Positions 53,622 to 62,845 of a DNA stretch of 64,000 bases are shown here, one piece after another (the stretch's first letter is position 1; the number at the start of each line of letters is the position of its first letter). The translations under genes and the position numbers were made by a program. The stretch comes from Citricoccus sp. CH26A. Its GTDB lineage: Bacteria; Actinomycetota; Actinomycetes; Actinomycetales; Micrococcaceae. The notes under the pieces were generated by a model. It was not told the DNA's origin. It saw only the letters and a program-made list of their open reading frames with translations, and ran no database searches. Where the stretch lies: the NCBI RefSeq assembly GCF_000224415.1, contig NZ_AFXQ01000002.1:124001-188000 (forward strand), in the 5' to 3' direction.

Positions 53622-54656
53622 TCAGCGCAGGCCGAGCTTGGAGGAGCAGGCGGGCCAGTGTCCCCAGCCCCCGTTGGCGCGCAGCACCTCGGCGGTGGCG
53701 ATCTGCTCGGCGGGCGTGGCCTGGTGCGGCAGCGGTGCGTAGCGGGTGCCGCCGGCCCCGGCCCAGGAGGAGGCCGAGAACTGCAGGCCGCCGTAGTAGC
53801 CGTTGCCGGTGTTGATGGACCAGTTGCCACCGGACTCGCACTCGGCCAGGGCCTGCCAGGCACCCGAGGCGGGGGCGGAGGCCTGCGCGGGCCGGGGGGC
53901 GGGGGTGGTGGCGCGCGGAGCGGACGGGCGGGCGGCGGAGGAGCTGGCCGGGGCGGGTTCGGCCGCCTCGGGGCGGGCCGGCTGCGCCGCCGCCTTCGGG
54001 GCCGGCTTCGGAGCCGGGGCCTTGGTGCCGACGGCGATGCGACGGTCCGCCGGCTCGCGCACGGTCTCGGTCGCGGTGGCCTTGCGGCCGGTGACCTTGC
54101 CGTCCACGGTGGTGACGGTCCAGGTGGTGACCTGCTTGCCGGTCCGGCCCTCGGCCACGACCTCGGTCTTGCCGCGGGCCAGGTCCTCGTCCTGGACCCT
54201 GACGGTCTCGAACGGCAGGGCCTTCGTGGTGGTCGTCGTGGCGGTGTCCACGCGCTGCACGGTGACGGTCATCCCGGAGGTCACGGGGGTGTCCCCGGCG
54301 GGAGAGAGGCGGTCGTTGCCGTCGAAGGCGACCTTGCCCTGGCGCAGGGCCTGCTCGACGGTCACCGCGTCCGTGGCGAAGGCCCGCTCGAACGTGCCGG
54401 ACTTCACGGTGACGGCCTTGGGCAGGACCACGTCGACCTGCGAGGCGCGCTCCAGGTTCAGGACGGTGGATCCCAGGGACCCGGAACCGGCGTCGTCGGC
54501 ACCACTGGCGGAGGCCGGGGCCGCGTCGTCGGCGGAGGCGCTGGCCTCGGCGCCGCGCTGGGTGGACACCAGGGCCACCAGGCCCACGATCACCAGGGCG
54601 AGGGTTGCCACCTGGGCGATCAGCTTGGCCAGACGGCCCTTCATCACTCGTGCCAT
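53622..54656 (-). CDS. resuscitation-promoting factor-like transglycosylase with G5 domain
   Basis: Rpf proteins cleave peptidoglycan glycan strands and promote regrowth of dormant actinobacteria. The 344-residue protein has a signal anchor at about 10-30, a DUF348-like segment ([29 protein letters not shown]), and a G5 domain near 130-205 ([24 protein letters not shown]). An Ala/Pro-rich linker follows. The C-terminal Rpf domain (about 270-344) has [28 protein letters not shown], with the catalytic Glu in AECESGG, and two cysteines. ATG 54656 is chosen. An A/T-rich upstream patch probably contains the promoter. Confidence 0.92.
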   Translation of the reverse strand: MARVMKGRLAKLIAQVATLALVIVGLVALVSTQRGAEASASADDAAPASASGADDAGSGSLGSTVLNLERASQVDVVLPKAVTVKSGTFERAFATDAVTVEQALRQGKVAFDGNDRLSPAGDTPVTSGMTVTVQRVDTATTTTTKALPFETVRVQDEDLARGKTEVVAEGRTGKQVTTWTVTTVDGKVTGRKATATETVREPADRRIAVGTKAPAPKPAPKAAAQPARPEAAEPAPASSSAARPSAPRATTPAPRPAQASAPASGAWQALAECESGGNWSINTGNGYYGGLQFSASSWAGAGGTRYAPLPHQATPAEQIATAEVLRANGGWGHWPACSSKLGLR

Positions 54657-54734
54657 GGATATCCAGTCGTCGTCGCATCCGGGCACGGGCTCAGATCGGG
54701 CCCATGGCAGGCGTCCGACGGCCCGATCCGGCCA

Positions 54735-54785
54735 ATTGGTGATCTACGATAACGGCTGGATAACAAATATATCAAATTGGTCACG
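54735..54785 (-). promoter_or_regulatory. A/T-rich promoter region of the rpf gene
   Basis: The sequence around 54735-54785 is strongly A/T-rich against a GC-rich background. On the minus strand TTGATA followed about 18 bases later by TATCGT could be a -35/-10 pair. The remaining leader has no recognisable c-di-AMP (ydaO) riboswitch, although rpf genes of other actinobacteria often have one. Confidence 0.4.
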
Positions 54786-54829
54786 AACCGGCGTGGTCAG
54801 CCCGGCTTTCCCGCCTCTCGGTGCAGGCC

Positions 54830-55847
54830 TCAGAACTCGCCGTAGACCCTCCGGGTGTTCTCGGCGATCGCCGCGCTGAGGGCGTCGACCTCCATGCCCC
54901 GCACCTCGGCCATCCTTCGGACCGTCAGGGGCACCAAGTAGGGCGCGTTGGGCCGGCCGCGATGGGGGTGCGGGGTCAGGAAGGGCGCGTCCGTCTCCAC
55001 GAGGACCAGGTCCTCCCGGGCCTCGGCCAGGGCGGCCCGGAGGTCGTCGTTCGCGGCGAAGGTCACCGGGCCGGCGAAGGACATGTACCAGCCGTGCTCG
55101 TTGCAGGTCCGGGCCAGGGCGGCGTCGCCGGAGAAGCAGTGGAACACCACCTTCTCCGGCAGGTCCGGGGTGTCCAGCAGGATCCGCACCACGTCGTCGT
55201 GGGCGTCGCGGTCATGGATCTGCACGGCCTTGCCGAGGCGGTGGGCCAGGTCCAGGTGCCACCGGAACGCCTCCTGCTGGGGGCCGACCCCCTCGGGCCC
55301 GGTGCGGTAGTAGTCCAGCCCCGTCTCCCCCACCGCCCGCACCCGCGGGTGGGCGGCCATCTGCTCGATCTGCTCCAGGGCGGCCTCGAGGTGCCCGCGC
55401 TCGGCCAGCCGGGCGGCGTCGTTCGGGTGGATCGCCACGGCCCCGAGCAGTCGGGGCTCCGCCTCGATGGCCGCCAGGGTGAACCGGGCCGACTCCACGT
55501 CACAGCCGACCTGGATGGCACCGCTCACCCCGACGGCCGCGGCCGCGTCCATGGCCTGATGCACGTCCACGGTCACGAGACCGTCACGGAAGTCCAGGTG
55601 GGTGTGGTTGTCCACCACGGGCACCGTGAGCGGTTCGGGGCGGGGGGTACTCCAGGCGCCGCTTGCGCCGCGACTTCTCCTCGGTGGGCTGGCGCCGGCG
55701 TCCCCCGGGCACGGCGGGCGCCCCGGGCTCCTCGTCCGGAGCCGGACGGTAGGCCGCCGGGACCGCGGTGTCCGGGCGGTCGACGCGGTCATCGGTGCCG
55801 GCGGGATCGGTGGACGGGATCGTGCGGACGTCGTCAGGAGTGGACAT
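54830..55847 (-). CDS. tatD: TatD family metal-dependent DNase/hydrolase (apparent N-terminal frameshift)
   Basis: TatD proteins are TIM-barrel metal-dependent 3'-5' exonucleases. DNHTHLDF, VGETGLDYYRTGPEG, QIHDRDAHDDVV, FHCFSGD and VLVETDAPFL carry the metal ligands. ATG 55847 follows TAGCAT (minus strand 55859-55854) by 6 bases. Its frame reads to AAYRPAPDEEPGAP and RRKRRLEYPP, then PEPLTVPVVDNHTHLDF continues in another frame. The break is at the adjacent G runs 55637-55640 and 55642-55647 of the plus strand. Adding one base to each run gives EYPPAPEPL, close to the family; removing one base also restores the frame. Confidence 0.85.
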
Positions 55848-55853
55848 GCCTTC

Positions 55854-55859
55854 ATGCTA
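55854..55859 (-). promoter_or_regulatory. -10 box of leaderless tatD
   Basis: TAGCAT on the minus strand ends 6 bases before ATG 55847. A facing -10 box for the phosphatase gene lies at 55924-55929. Confidence 0.45.
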
Positions 55860-55923
55860 GGTCGCCGGCCGGGCCGCATGACCGCGGGAGTCGGCACCGT
55901 CGGACGGGCGAGGCCGCCCTCGA

Positions 55924-55929
55924 TACGAT
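55924..55929 (+). promoter_or_regulatory. -10 box of leaderless LMW phosphatase gene
   Basis: TACGAT ends 6 bases before ATG 55936. Confidence 0.45.
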
Positions 55930-55935
55930 GGCCGG

Positions 55936-56550
55936 ATGACTGAACCGCAGGCCACCGTCCTGTTCGTGTGCACGGGCAACATCTGCCGTTCCGCCTACGG
56001 CCACCACCTGCTGGCCCGCCGGCTGGAGGATGACGCCCCGGGCCGGTACCGGGTCGTCTCGGCGGGCACCCAGGTCAACCCACGGCTCACGGTGCCGCCG
56101 CAGGTCCACGCCCTGCCGCGGGCCGGCTCCCTGCAGACCCTCACCGACCACGCCCCCACGCAACTGACCGGGCGGACCGTGGCGGGGGCCGACCTGCTCC
56201 TGGCCGCCACCTCAGACCACTCGGCCGTCATCCTGCGGGAGACGCCGGCGGCGCTGAACCGGTCCTTCACCATGCTCGAGTTCGGGGCCGCGGCCCGGGC
56301 GATGGCCACGGGGACGATCCCGGCGTGGCCCGCCCCGGCGGTGGGATCGACCACCCTGGCCGAGGACGTCCGCTCGCTGGCCCGGCACGTCTCGCGCCAT
56401 CGCCCCAGGGTCCGGGGATCCCTGGCGACGATCGACCTGCCCGACCCCTACGGCCAGGCGGACACCGCCTACACGGAGATGGCGTCTGCGCTGGAACCGG
56501 CCGTCGAGCACATCGCCGACCTGCTGGTCGGCCTGGCCCGCCGCGGCTGA
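55936..56550 (+). CDS. low-molecular-weight protein-tyrosine phosphatase
   Basis: The 204-residue phosphatase has the LMW-PTP P-loop VLFVCTGNICRSA (CxxxxxR) at residues 8-20, with nucleophile Cys13 and Arg19. The general-acid Asp is in the late DLPDPYGQ segment, at about residue 172. The TMLEFG segment is of the type found in actinobacterial phosphatase-like proteins. Substrates are unknown; such enzymes often act on polysaccharide-linked tyrosine kinases. ATG 55936 is set by the TACGAT -10 spacing. It is divergent from tatD. Confidence 0.88.
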   Translation: MTEPQATVLFVCTGNICRSAYGHHLLARRLEDDAPGRYRVVSAGTQVNPRLTVPPQVHALPRAGSLQTLTDHAPTQLTGRTVAGADLLLAATSDHSAVILRETPAALNRSFTMLEFGAAARAMATGTIPAWPAPAVGSTTLAEDVRSLARHVSRHRPRVRGSLATIDLPDPYGQADTAYTEMASALEPAVEHIADLLVGLARRG

Positions 56551-56599
56551 GGGTCCGGGCGGTCCGGCGGGAGCGAGGGGCGGGCCGGTGTCGGGCGGC

Positions 56600-57223
56600 T
56601 CAGCGCCCGGGCGCGGGGTGGAATCGCTGCTGGGCCTTCTCCAGGCCGGACTCCACCAGTTCCACCACGGCGTCGGCCGCCCGGTCCACGTGCAGCGGCA
56701 GCAACTCGCGCTCGGCCGCGGAGAACGGACGCAGCACGTAGTCCGCGGCCGGCTGGCGCCCGGGAGGCCGGCCGATCCCGACCCGCACCCGGGGGTAGTC
56801 CCGGGTGCCGAGCACCTGGGAGATGGACTTCAGGCCGTTGTGCCCGCCCTCGCCGCCACCGGTCTTCAGGCGCAGGGTGTCGAAGGGGATGTCCAGCTCG
56901 TCGTGCACCACGACCAGGTGCTCGGGCCGGATCGAGTAGAACCGCGCCAGGGCGCCCACCGGGCGCCCTGACACGTTCATGTAGCTGGCCGGCTTGGCCA
57001 GGATGAGCTTGGGGCCGCCCGGACGCACGTGTGCGGTCCCGACGGCGGCGCCGGCCTTGTGCGCGGTCAGGCCGGTGCCGTAGCGCCCGGCCAGCTCGTC
57101 CACGACCATCTGGCCGACGTTGTGCCGGGTGCGGGCGTAGTCGGGCCCGGGGTTGCCGAGCCCGACCACGAGCCACGTCGCCGACGACGTGGCCGCCGGC
57201 GACGAGGTGCCCTGCACGGTCAT
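56600..57223 (-). CDS. pth: peptidyl-tRNA hydrolase
   Basis: Pth releases tRNA from stalled peptidyl-tRNA. The 207-residue protein has [25 protein letters not shown] near 20-44, including the catalytic His in TRHN. The [28 protein letters not shown] and [13 protein letters not shown] segments follow, with [17 protein letters not shown] after them. It follows rplY by 8 bases on the same strand, the usual order in actinobacteria. Confidence 0.95.
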   Translation of the reverse strand: MTVQGTSSPAATSSATWLVVGLGNPGPDYARTRHNVGQMVVDELAGRYGTGLTAHKAGAAVGTAHVRPGGPKLILAKPASYMNVSGRPVGALARFYSIRPEHLVVVHDELDIPFDTLRLKTGGGEGGHNGLKSISQVLGTRDYPRVRVGIGRPPGRQPAADYVLRPFSAAERELLPLHVDRAADAVVELVESGLEKAQQRFHPAPGR

Positions 57224-57231
57224 CGGGTCGA

Positions 57232-57843
57232 TCAGCCCTCGGCCGGGGCCTCGGAGGCGCCCTCGGCCGACCCCTCGCCCTCACCGGTCTCGCCCAGGTC
57301 CTGGACGGTGGGCTCGGAGATGGTGGCGATGACGTAGTCGTCCTCCAGCTCCAGGGTGGTGCCGGCCGGCAGCTGGATGTCGCGGCCGTAGACGTGCTCG
57401 CCCGCGGCGCGGCCCTCGATGACGATGGTGACGTTGTCCGGCAGGTGGGTGGCCTCGGCCAGCACCGGCACGGTGGCCTCCTCGAGGTTGAACACGGTGC
57501 TCGGTGCGGCCTCGCCCTCGACGTGCACGGGCACGTCCACGACGACCTTCTCGCCCTTGCGCACCACGAGCAGGTCGAGGTGGTCGACGGTCTGCTTGAT
57601 GAAGTTGCGCTGGATGTCCTTCGGCAGCACGAGGTGCTCCTCGCCGTCGTGCACCAGCGTCAGCAGGGCGTTCGGGTTGCGGACGGCCAGCGTGGTCTGC
57701 TGGGCCGGCATCAGGATGTGGACCGGGTCGGTGCCGTGGCCGTAGACGACGGCCGGGATCTGGCCGGCGCGGCGGGCCTGGCGCGCGGCGCCCTTGCCGA
57801 AGTCGTCACGCAGGGTGACCTGGATCTTGATCATGTCGCTCAT
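57232..57843 (-). CDS. rplY: 50S ribosomal protein L25/general stress protein Ctc
   Basis: This 203-residue L25 of the long (Ctc/TL5) type binds 5S rRNA through its N-terminal domain (about 1-93: [45 protein letters not shown]). The C-terminal TL5-like beta domain includes [20 protein letters not shown]. The tail is acidic and Gly/Ser-rich. ATG 57843 has AGGAGG 7 bases upstream. TAGGAT (minus strand, about 58038-58033) is a -10 candidate in the 264-base spacer that separates it from the MoxR gene. Confidence 0.94.
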   Translation of the reverse strand: MSDMIKIQVTLRDDFGKGAARQARRAGQIPAVVYGHGTDPVHILMPAQQTTLAVRNPNALLTLVHDGEEHLVLPKDIQRNFIKQTVDHLDLLVVRKGEKVVVDVPVHVEGEAAPSTVFNLEEATVPVLAEATHLPDNVTIVIEGRAAGEHVYGRDIQLPAGTTLELEDDYVIATISEPTVQDLGETGEGEGSAEGASEAPAEG

Positions 57844-58107
57844 GGTTCTCCTCCTGTACTCGCTCTCCGCTCCACCGTCGGTGGAACGGGCCTTCCAGGC
57901 AGGACTTCGCCACATCCCCTCGTGCGGACCCGCCGGGAGTCCGGACTGGACCCACCGGGACGACGGTCCAGGAGGTGCGGCGGCCTCGTCGATCACGGAG
58001 CGGGACGCTCCCTCGCCTGGGCAACGCCGACCATCCTACCAGTGGTGCCAGTAGGCTGGCGGAACGACCCGGCCGTGGTGTCCGCACCCCTATCCCCAGG
58101 AGGACCC
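57844..58107. promoter_or_regulatory. divergent promoter region of rplY-pth and the MoxR cluster
   Basis: A minus-strand TAGGAT near 58033-58038 faces rplY, and a plus-strand TAGGCT near 58050-58055 faces the MoxR gene, which has AGGAGG before GTG 58108. Nothing else is identified in this spacer. Confidence 0.45.
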
Positions 58108-59094
58108 GTGGAGAACCCGCAGCAGGACTGGGAGGCCGGTGGTGAGCGGCTGACGGCCACCACCGCCGCCATGCTCTCGGCCATGGACTCCGTGGTGGAC
58201 GGCAAGCACCGGGCGGTCCGCACGGCCGTCCTGGTCCTGCTGGCCGGCGGCCACCTGCTGGTGGAGGACGTCCCCGGCGTGGGCAAGACCCTGCTGACCA
58301 AGGCCCTGGCGCGGACCGTGGGCGGCACCGTCAACCGCATCCAGTTCACCCCGGACCTGCTGCCCTCGGACGTCACGGGGGTCTCCGTGTTCAACCAGGA
58401 CCGGCACACCTTCGAGTTCCGGGCCGGGGCGGTGTTCGCCAACGTCGTGATCGGGGACGAGATCAACCGGGCCTCCGCCAAGACCCAGTCCGCGCTGCTG
58501 GAGTGCATGGAGGAACACCAGGTCACCGTGGACGGCACCACCCACCGGCTGGACGAGCCGTTCATGGTGGTGGCCACCCAGAACCCGGTCGAGTCCGAGG
58601 GCACCTATCCCCTCCCGGAGGCACAGCGGGACCGGTTCATGGCCCGGATCACCATGGGCTATCCGGACGAGGACGCCGAACTGCAGATGCTGCGCACCCA
58701 CCACGGTCCGCTGCCCTCGGCCGCTCCCGTCAACCGGCTCGCCCCGGTGACGACCACCGACGAGGTGCTGCAGATGATCGAGGCCGTCTCCCGGGTGCAC
58801 GTCTCCGAGCCCGTGGCCCGGTACGTGGTGGCCCTGGGCCGGGCCAGCCGACAGCACGCGGACGTGCTGGTGGGAGCCAGCCCCCGGTCCCTGCTGCAGC
58901 TCACCCGGGCGGCGAAGGCCGAGGCCGCGCTGAACGGCCGGTCCTACGTGACGCCGCAGGACGTGACGGACGTCGTGGGCGTGGTGTTCCCGCACCGGCT
59001 GATGCTGCGGCGCCGGTCCGCGCACGACGCCGCGGAGGCCGAGGCGGTCACCGACCGCATCCTGCACTCCGTGGCCGTCCCGGCCGGTGCCTGA
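58108..59094 (+). CDS. MoxR-family AAA+ ATPase (second copy)
   Basis: The 328-residue ATPase has Walker A GVGKT near 57-61, RIQFTPDLLPSDVTGVSVFNQ, Walker B GDEIN near 115-120, and ATQNPVESEGTYPLPEAQRDRF with the sensor region. It is a typical MoxR/AAA_3 protein and paralogue of the one at 138-1190, sharing the IQFTPDLLPSDVTG block. GTG 58108 is chosen from the AGGAGG spacing. It heads a three-gene cluster with DUF58 and transglutaminase genes. Confidence 0.93.
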   Translation: MENPQQDWEAGGERLTATTAAMLSAMDSVVDGKHRAVRTAVLVLLAGGHLLVEDVPGVGKTLLTKALARTVGGTVNRIQFTPDLLPSDVTGVSVFNQDRHTFEFRAGAVFANVVIGDEINRASAKTQSALLECMEEHQVTVDGTTHRLDEPFMVVATQNPVESEGTYPLPEAQRDRFMARITMGYPDEDAELQMLRTHHGPLPSAAPVNRLAPVTTTDEVLQMIEAVSRVHVSEPVARYVVALGRASRQHADVLVGASPRSLLQLTRAAKAEAALNGRSYVTPQDVTDVVGVVFPHRLMLRRRSAHDAAEAEAVTDRILHSVAVPAGA

Positions 59095-59108
59095 GACCGG
59101 GTGGGACG

Positions 59109-60224
59109 ATGGGCACCGGTCCACTGAAACCGACGACGCGGGGGCTGGCCATCGCGGTGGCCGCCGCGGTGCTGGTGCTCGGCGGACTGGTGCTGGGCCG
59201 GCGGGAGGCCATCGCGATCGGGGTGTTCCTGGCCGCGCTCCTCGCCGCCTCCCTGGCCGCGCTGGCCGTGCACGCGCACCTGGCCCGCCGGACCCGGTTG
59301 GTGCGCACGGTGTCCCCCCGGGTCCTCGTGGCCGGGGGTGACGTGCGGGTGACGTTCTCGGGCGTGGTGCCCGGCCTCAGGGACGCGCTGCCCGGCCGTG
59401 CCCCGGTGCCGGTGCCGCCCGGTGGTTACCGGTGGCCGGCGCCCCGGCGGGGGGTGTACGACGTCGGCCCGGCATTGACGCACCTGCGCGGCCCGTTCGG
59501 CCTGTGGACCGGGAGCGCACCGGTGGCGGCCACGAGCCGGGTGCGGGTGCTGCCGCAGCCGCTGGACGACGAGGCACTGGACGGGGTCCTGCGGGCGGGG
59601 ACCGGGGAGCACGACGCGGCGGACCTGCTCGGCAGCGAGGCGGCCCCGGATGACCTGCTCGTGCGGGACCACCGGGACGGGGACGCCCTGACGCGGGTGC
59701 ACTGGGGTGCCACGGCCCGCACCGGACGGCTCATGGTGCGCCAGGAGGAGTGGGCCCACGACCCCTGGACCGTGGTGGTCCTGGACTGCCGGGCGGTCTC
59801 CTTCGCCACCGGCCGGCACCAGGTGGACGGTGGGGCGGGGCGGGGCTGGACGACGTCCGCGGCGTTCGAGCGGGCGGTCAGCGTGGCCGCGGCGGTCATC
59901 GAGCGGTTGCACTCCTCCGGCCACCACGTGCTGCTGATGGACCAGGACGGCAACCGGTTGGAGCCCGAGCTGGCCGGCGCCGTGCTCGAACCGGCGCTCC
60001 GGGAGGCGGCCTGGCCCTCCGCCCTGCCCTCCCAGGCCACCACCGTCATCGCCCTGCTGGGCACCGCGATCGGGCAGGACGTGCCGGTCATGGTCACCCT
60101 GCCCCGCACCCTGCACCGCGTGGCCCTGCTGTTCGGGGCCGGTGAGGCCGGGCCGGTCGGGCCGGTGAGGCCCGCCGCCGCGCTCGAGCAGGACGGCTGG
60201 CTGGTGGCAGAGGTCCGGACATGA
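59109..60224 (+). CDS. DUF58 domain membrane protein
   Basis: The 371-residue protein has two N-terminal membrane helices at about 11-31 and 34-55. A beta-rich region follows, then the DUF58 core with DRDGDALTRVHWGATARTGRLMVRQEEW near 185-215, and a vWA-like strand VVVLDCRAVSF. DUF58 proteins work with MoxR ATPases in poorly understood envelope functions. It begins 14 bases after the MoxR stop, and its own stop overlaps the transglutaminase ATG. Confidence 0.88.
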   Translation: MGTGPLKPTTRGLAIAVAAAVLVLGGLVLGRREAIAIGVFLAALLAASLAALAVHAHLARRTRLVRTVSPRVLVAGGDVRVTFSGVVPGLRDALPGRAPVPVPPGGYRWPAPRRGVYDVGPALTHLRGPFGLWTGSAPVAATSRVRVLPQPLDDEALDGVLRAGTGEHDAADLLGSEAAPDDLLVRDHRDGDALTRVHWGATARTGRLMVRQEEWAHDPWTVVVLDCRAVSFATGRHQVDGGAGRGWTTSAAFERAVSVAAAVIERLHSSGHHVLLMDQDGNRLEPELAGAVLEPALREAAWPSALPSQATTVIALLGTAIGQDVPVMVTLPRTLHRVALLFGAGEAGPVGPVRPAAALEQDGWLVAEVRT

Positions 60225-62755
60225 CCGGCGTGTTGTCCCGGGCCGGGGCCGCCTGGCTGCTGGCCGCCCTCTCCGGTGCCCTGGTGGTCGCCGCCGCGCT
60301 GTCCCTGGGCGCCGTGTTCGATGCCGCGCCCGCGGCCTGGTTGCCGCCATCGTCCGCGCCGGCCGTCCTGGGACTGGCCGGAGCAGCCACCGTCCGCTCC
60401 CTCGGAGGCCGGATGCTCCGCCCCCTGCTGGCGGGGCTCGCGGTCGCCGCCGGGACCTGGTGCCTGCAGTGGTGGCCCGAGACGCTCCTGGCGGGACTGC
60501 TGCCGCAGGGGGAGACGGCGGGGGCAATCGCCACCTCGGCCGCGGAGCTGCGCGAGACCATCTGGACGGACACCGTCCCGGTGACGCCCACGGATCCGGT
60601 GCTGGCCGCCGTCGGGGCGGTCCTGGCACTGACCGCCCTGGTGACCGACGCGATCGCCGTCGGGCTGCGCTCCCCCGCGATCGCCGGGATCCCGCCGCTG
60701 GCCCTGATCGGGGCTGCGGCCGTGATCACGGCCGGGGTGACCCCGTGGCCGGCACTGGCCGTCGCCGCCGGGGCCTGGCTGGCCCTGCTGGCGGTGGGCA
60801 GTGACTCCCTGCTGTCCCTGATCCACGAGGCGCCCGCCCCGGGGGCCCGCCCGGAGTCCGACCGCCCGGCCGGCGGCGCCTCCTGGCCGGCGGGCACGGT
60901 GGCGGCCGGCGCGGCGGCCGTGGCCGCCCTCGTGGCGGGAGCCACCCAGGTGCCGTTCCTGGCCACCGGTCTGGCCCCCGAGGGGCAGCGCTTCGTGCTC
61001 GGCCAGGGTGCGGGCCCGGTCAACCCGGCCGCCGACCTCGGCCGCGAGCTGCGCAGCTCCACCGGGTACGCCGGGATCAGCTACGAGACCGAGGACGGCC
61101 GGGGCGTCTACCTGCGCACCGCGGTGGTGGACGATGTCCACGACTCACCCTGGGAGGCCGTGCCACCCCAGTACTCGGGGCCGCCCACCATCACGGGTTT
61201 CGACCCCGCCGGTGCGCGGTTGGCCGGCGGTTCGGACCGGCTCCTGGCGCAGGCCGCCGCCGGCGGGGACGGTCCCTGGTCGGTGGTGAGCCTGTCCCTG
61301 GACGACTGGTCCGGGAATTGGGCCCCGCTGCCGGACCAGGTCTGGCGCGTGGACCAGGTCGTGGGCGAGTGGGGCTGGCAGGTGGAACCGTCCACCTCCG
61401 TCGCCTACCGCCGGGAGTCGACTCCGGTGGATCTCGACTACCGGGCCGCCGTCGTCCCCGTGCGGATGGGCCTGGAGGAGCTGGCCTCGCTGACCCGCCC
61501 GGGCGCTCCGCAGGGCATCTACAACCGCTGGGGCGCCGGACCGGAGCTGGAGGGCTCCCGGGTCGAGGCCCTGGCCCGGGGGGTCACCGCCGGGATGGCC
61601 AACCCCGTGGAGCAGGCCGCCGCCATCCAGGCGCACCTGACCTCCGGGCGCTTCACCTACTCCGAGACCGCCCCCGTGGAGCGGGGCTACGACGGCTCGG
61701 GACTCCGGATGACCGAGCAATTCCTCGAGGCCGGGGCCGGATACTGCATCCACTACGCCTCAGCGATGACCATGATGGCCCAGTCCGTGGGCATCCCCGC
61801 CCGGGTGGTGGTGGGCTACGCACCCGTCGCCGCGACCCCGGGCACCGGGACGCACCACCGGGTGACCTCGGACCGGGCCCACTCCTGGCCGGAGCTGTAC
61901 CTGAACGGCGTCGGCTGGGTCCCCTTCGAGCCCACCCCGGGGGTGGGACGGACCCCCGGTTACACGCAGGCCCGGGGCTCCGGTGACCCGGCACCCGAGG
62001 CCGACCCCAGGCTGCCCGGAACGGCCGCGTCGCCGAACGCGCCCCTCCCCGCGTCCGGACCCGGCGGGGAGGGATCGGGACCCGCGGGGCGGGACGGCAC
62101 GGCCCGCGTCGACCGGACGGTCGGCTCGATGGTGCTCGGCCTGACACTGGTGGCGGTCCTGGCCGGACTGGCCGTGCTGCCCCGCTGGCTCCGTGCCCGA
62201 CGGCGGCGCCGGCGGCTGGGGGCTCGCCCCCATCAGGCGCAAGACCCGGCCCCGAGGGCGATCGACGGACCGGACCCCGCGGCCGAGGCGCGGTGGATGC
62301 GCCGGCAGGTCCGGGACGCGTGGCAGGAACTGGAGGACACCGCGACGGACCTGGGCCTGGGGCGCCGGGCGTACGAGCCCGAACCGGCGTTCGCGCACCG
62401 GCTGGTGGCCCGGAGCACCCGGGACGGGGCCCGGCCGGACGGCAGGAGTGGGGCCACCGCCACCGTGGCGGCCGTGGACCGGGAGGTCGAGGCGATCGTC
62501 GACGCCATCTCCTGGGCCCGCTACGCCCCGGACACCTCACCCGCCCCCGCGACGGTGCCCGGGACGGTGGGGCGGGTCCGGGCGCTCGTCACCGCCCTGG
62601 AGCAGGCCGCGGACCCGGCCGTCCGGCGCCGGGCCCGGTGGCTGCCCGCGTCACTGCTGCCCGCCTCGGGCCGACCCGGATCGTCCGCCCGGCCCGACCG
62701 GCCCGGCTGGCCCGGCTGGCTCGACTGGACCAGGGACCGCCACCGGCGCGGGTGA
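60221..62755 (+). CDS. TgpA-like transglutaminase-domain membrane protein
   Basis: The 844-residue protein has a cluster of membrane helices in the first 250 residues, an extracellular region, and a transglutaminase core near 470-580. The catalytic Cys is in AGYCIHYASAMTMMAQ and the catalytic His in SDRAHSWPELYLNG, with GWVPFEPTPG after it. A further membrane helix near 630-650 and a cytoplasmic C-terminal tail with a DUF4129-like helical part follow. The family is thought to modify or cross-link cell-envelope proteins. It completes the MoxR-DUF58-TGase set. Confidence 0.88.
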   Translation: MTGVLSRAGAAWLLAALSGALVVAAALSLGAVFDAAPAAWLPPSSAPAVLGLAGAATVRSLGGRMLRPLLAGLAVAAGTWCLQWWPETLLAGLLPQGETAGAIATSAAELRETIWTDTVPVTPTDPVLAAVGAVLALTALVTDAIAVGLRSPAIAGIPPLALIGAAAVITAGVTPWPALAVAAGAWLALLAVGSDSLLSLIHEAPAPGARPESDRPAGGASWPAGTVAAGAAAVAALVAGATQVPFLATGLAPEGQRFVLGQGAGPVNPAADLGRELRSSTGYAGISYETEDGRGVYLRTAVVDDVHDSPWEAVPPQYSGPPTITGFDPAGARLAGGSDRLLAQAAAGGDGPWSVVSLSLDDWSGNWAPLPDQVWRVDQVVGEWGWQVEPSTSVAYRRESTPVDLDYRAAVVPVRMGLEELASLTRPGAPQGIYNRWGAGPELEGSRVEALARGVTAGMANPVEQAAAIQAHLTSGRFTYSETAPVERGYDGSGLRMTEQFLEAGAGYCIHYASAMTMMAQSVGIPARVVVGYAPVAATPGTGTHHRVTSDRAHSWPELYLNGVGWVPFEPTPGVGRTPGYTQARGSGDPAPEADPRLPGTAASPNAPLPASGPGGEGSGPAGRDGTARVDRTVGSMVLGLTLVAVLAGLAVLPRWLRARRRRRRLGARPHQAQDPAPRAIDGPDPAAEARWMRRQVRDAWQELEDTATDLGLGRRAYEPEPAFAHRLVARSTRDGARPDGRSGATATVAAVDREVEAIVDAISWARYAPDTSPAPATVPGTVGRVRALVTALEQAADPAVRRRARWLPASLLPASGRPGSSARPDRPGWPGWLDWTRDRHRRG

Positions 62756-62788
62756 CCGGGTGCACCCCACCGTCGGTGCCCGCACACG

Positions 62789-62818
62789 GCACGGGCCCGG
62801 CCGAAGCCGGGCCCGTGC
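62789..62818. terminator. bidirectional terminator between the transglutaminase and dehydrogenase genes
   Basis: GCACGGGCCCGGC and GCCGGGCCCGTGC are perfect 13-base arms around CGAA, a stable tetraloop, between two convergent genes. Confidence 0.85.
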
Positions 62819-62845
62819 GGTGTGCTGGACTGTGGAGGGGCCGGA

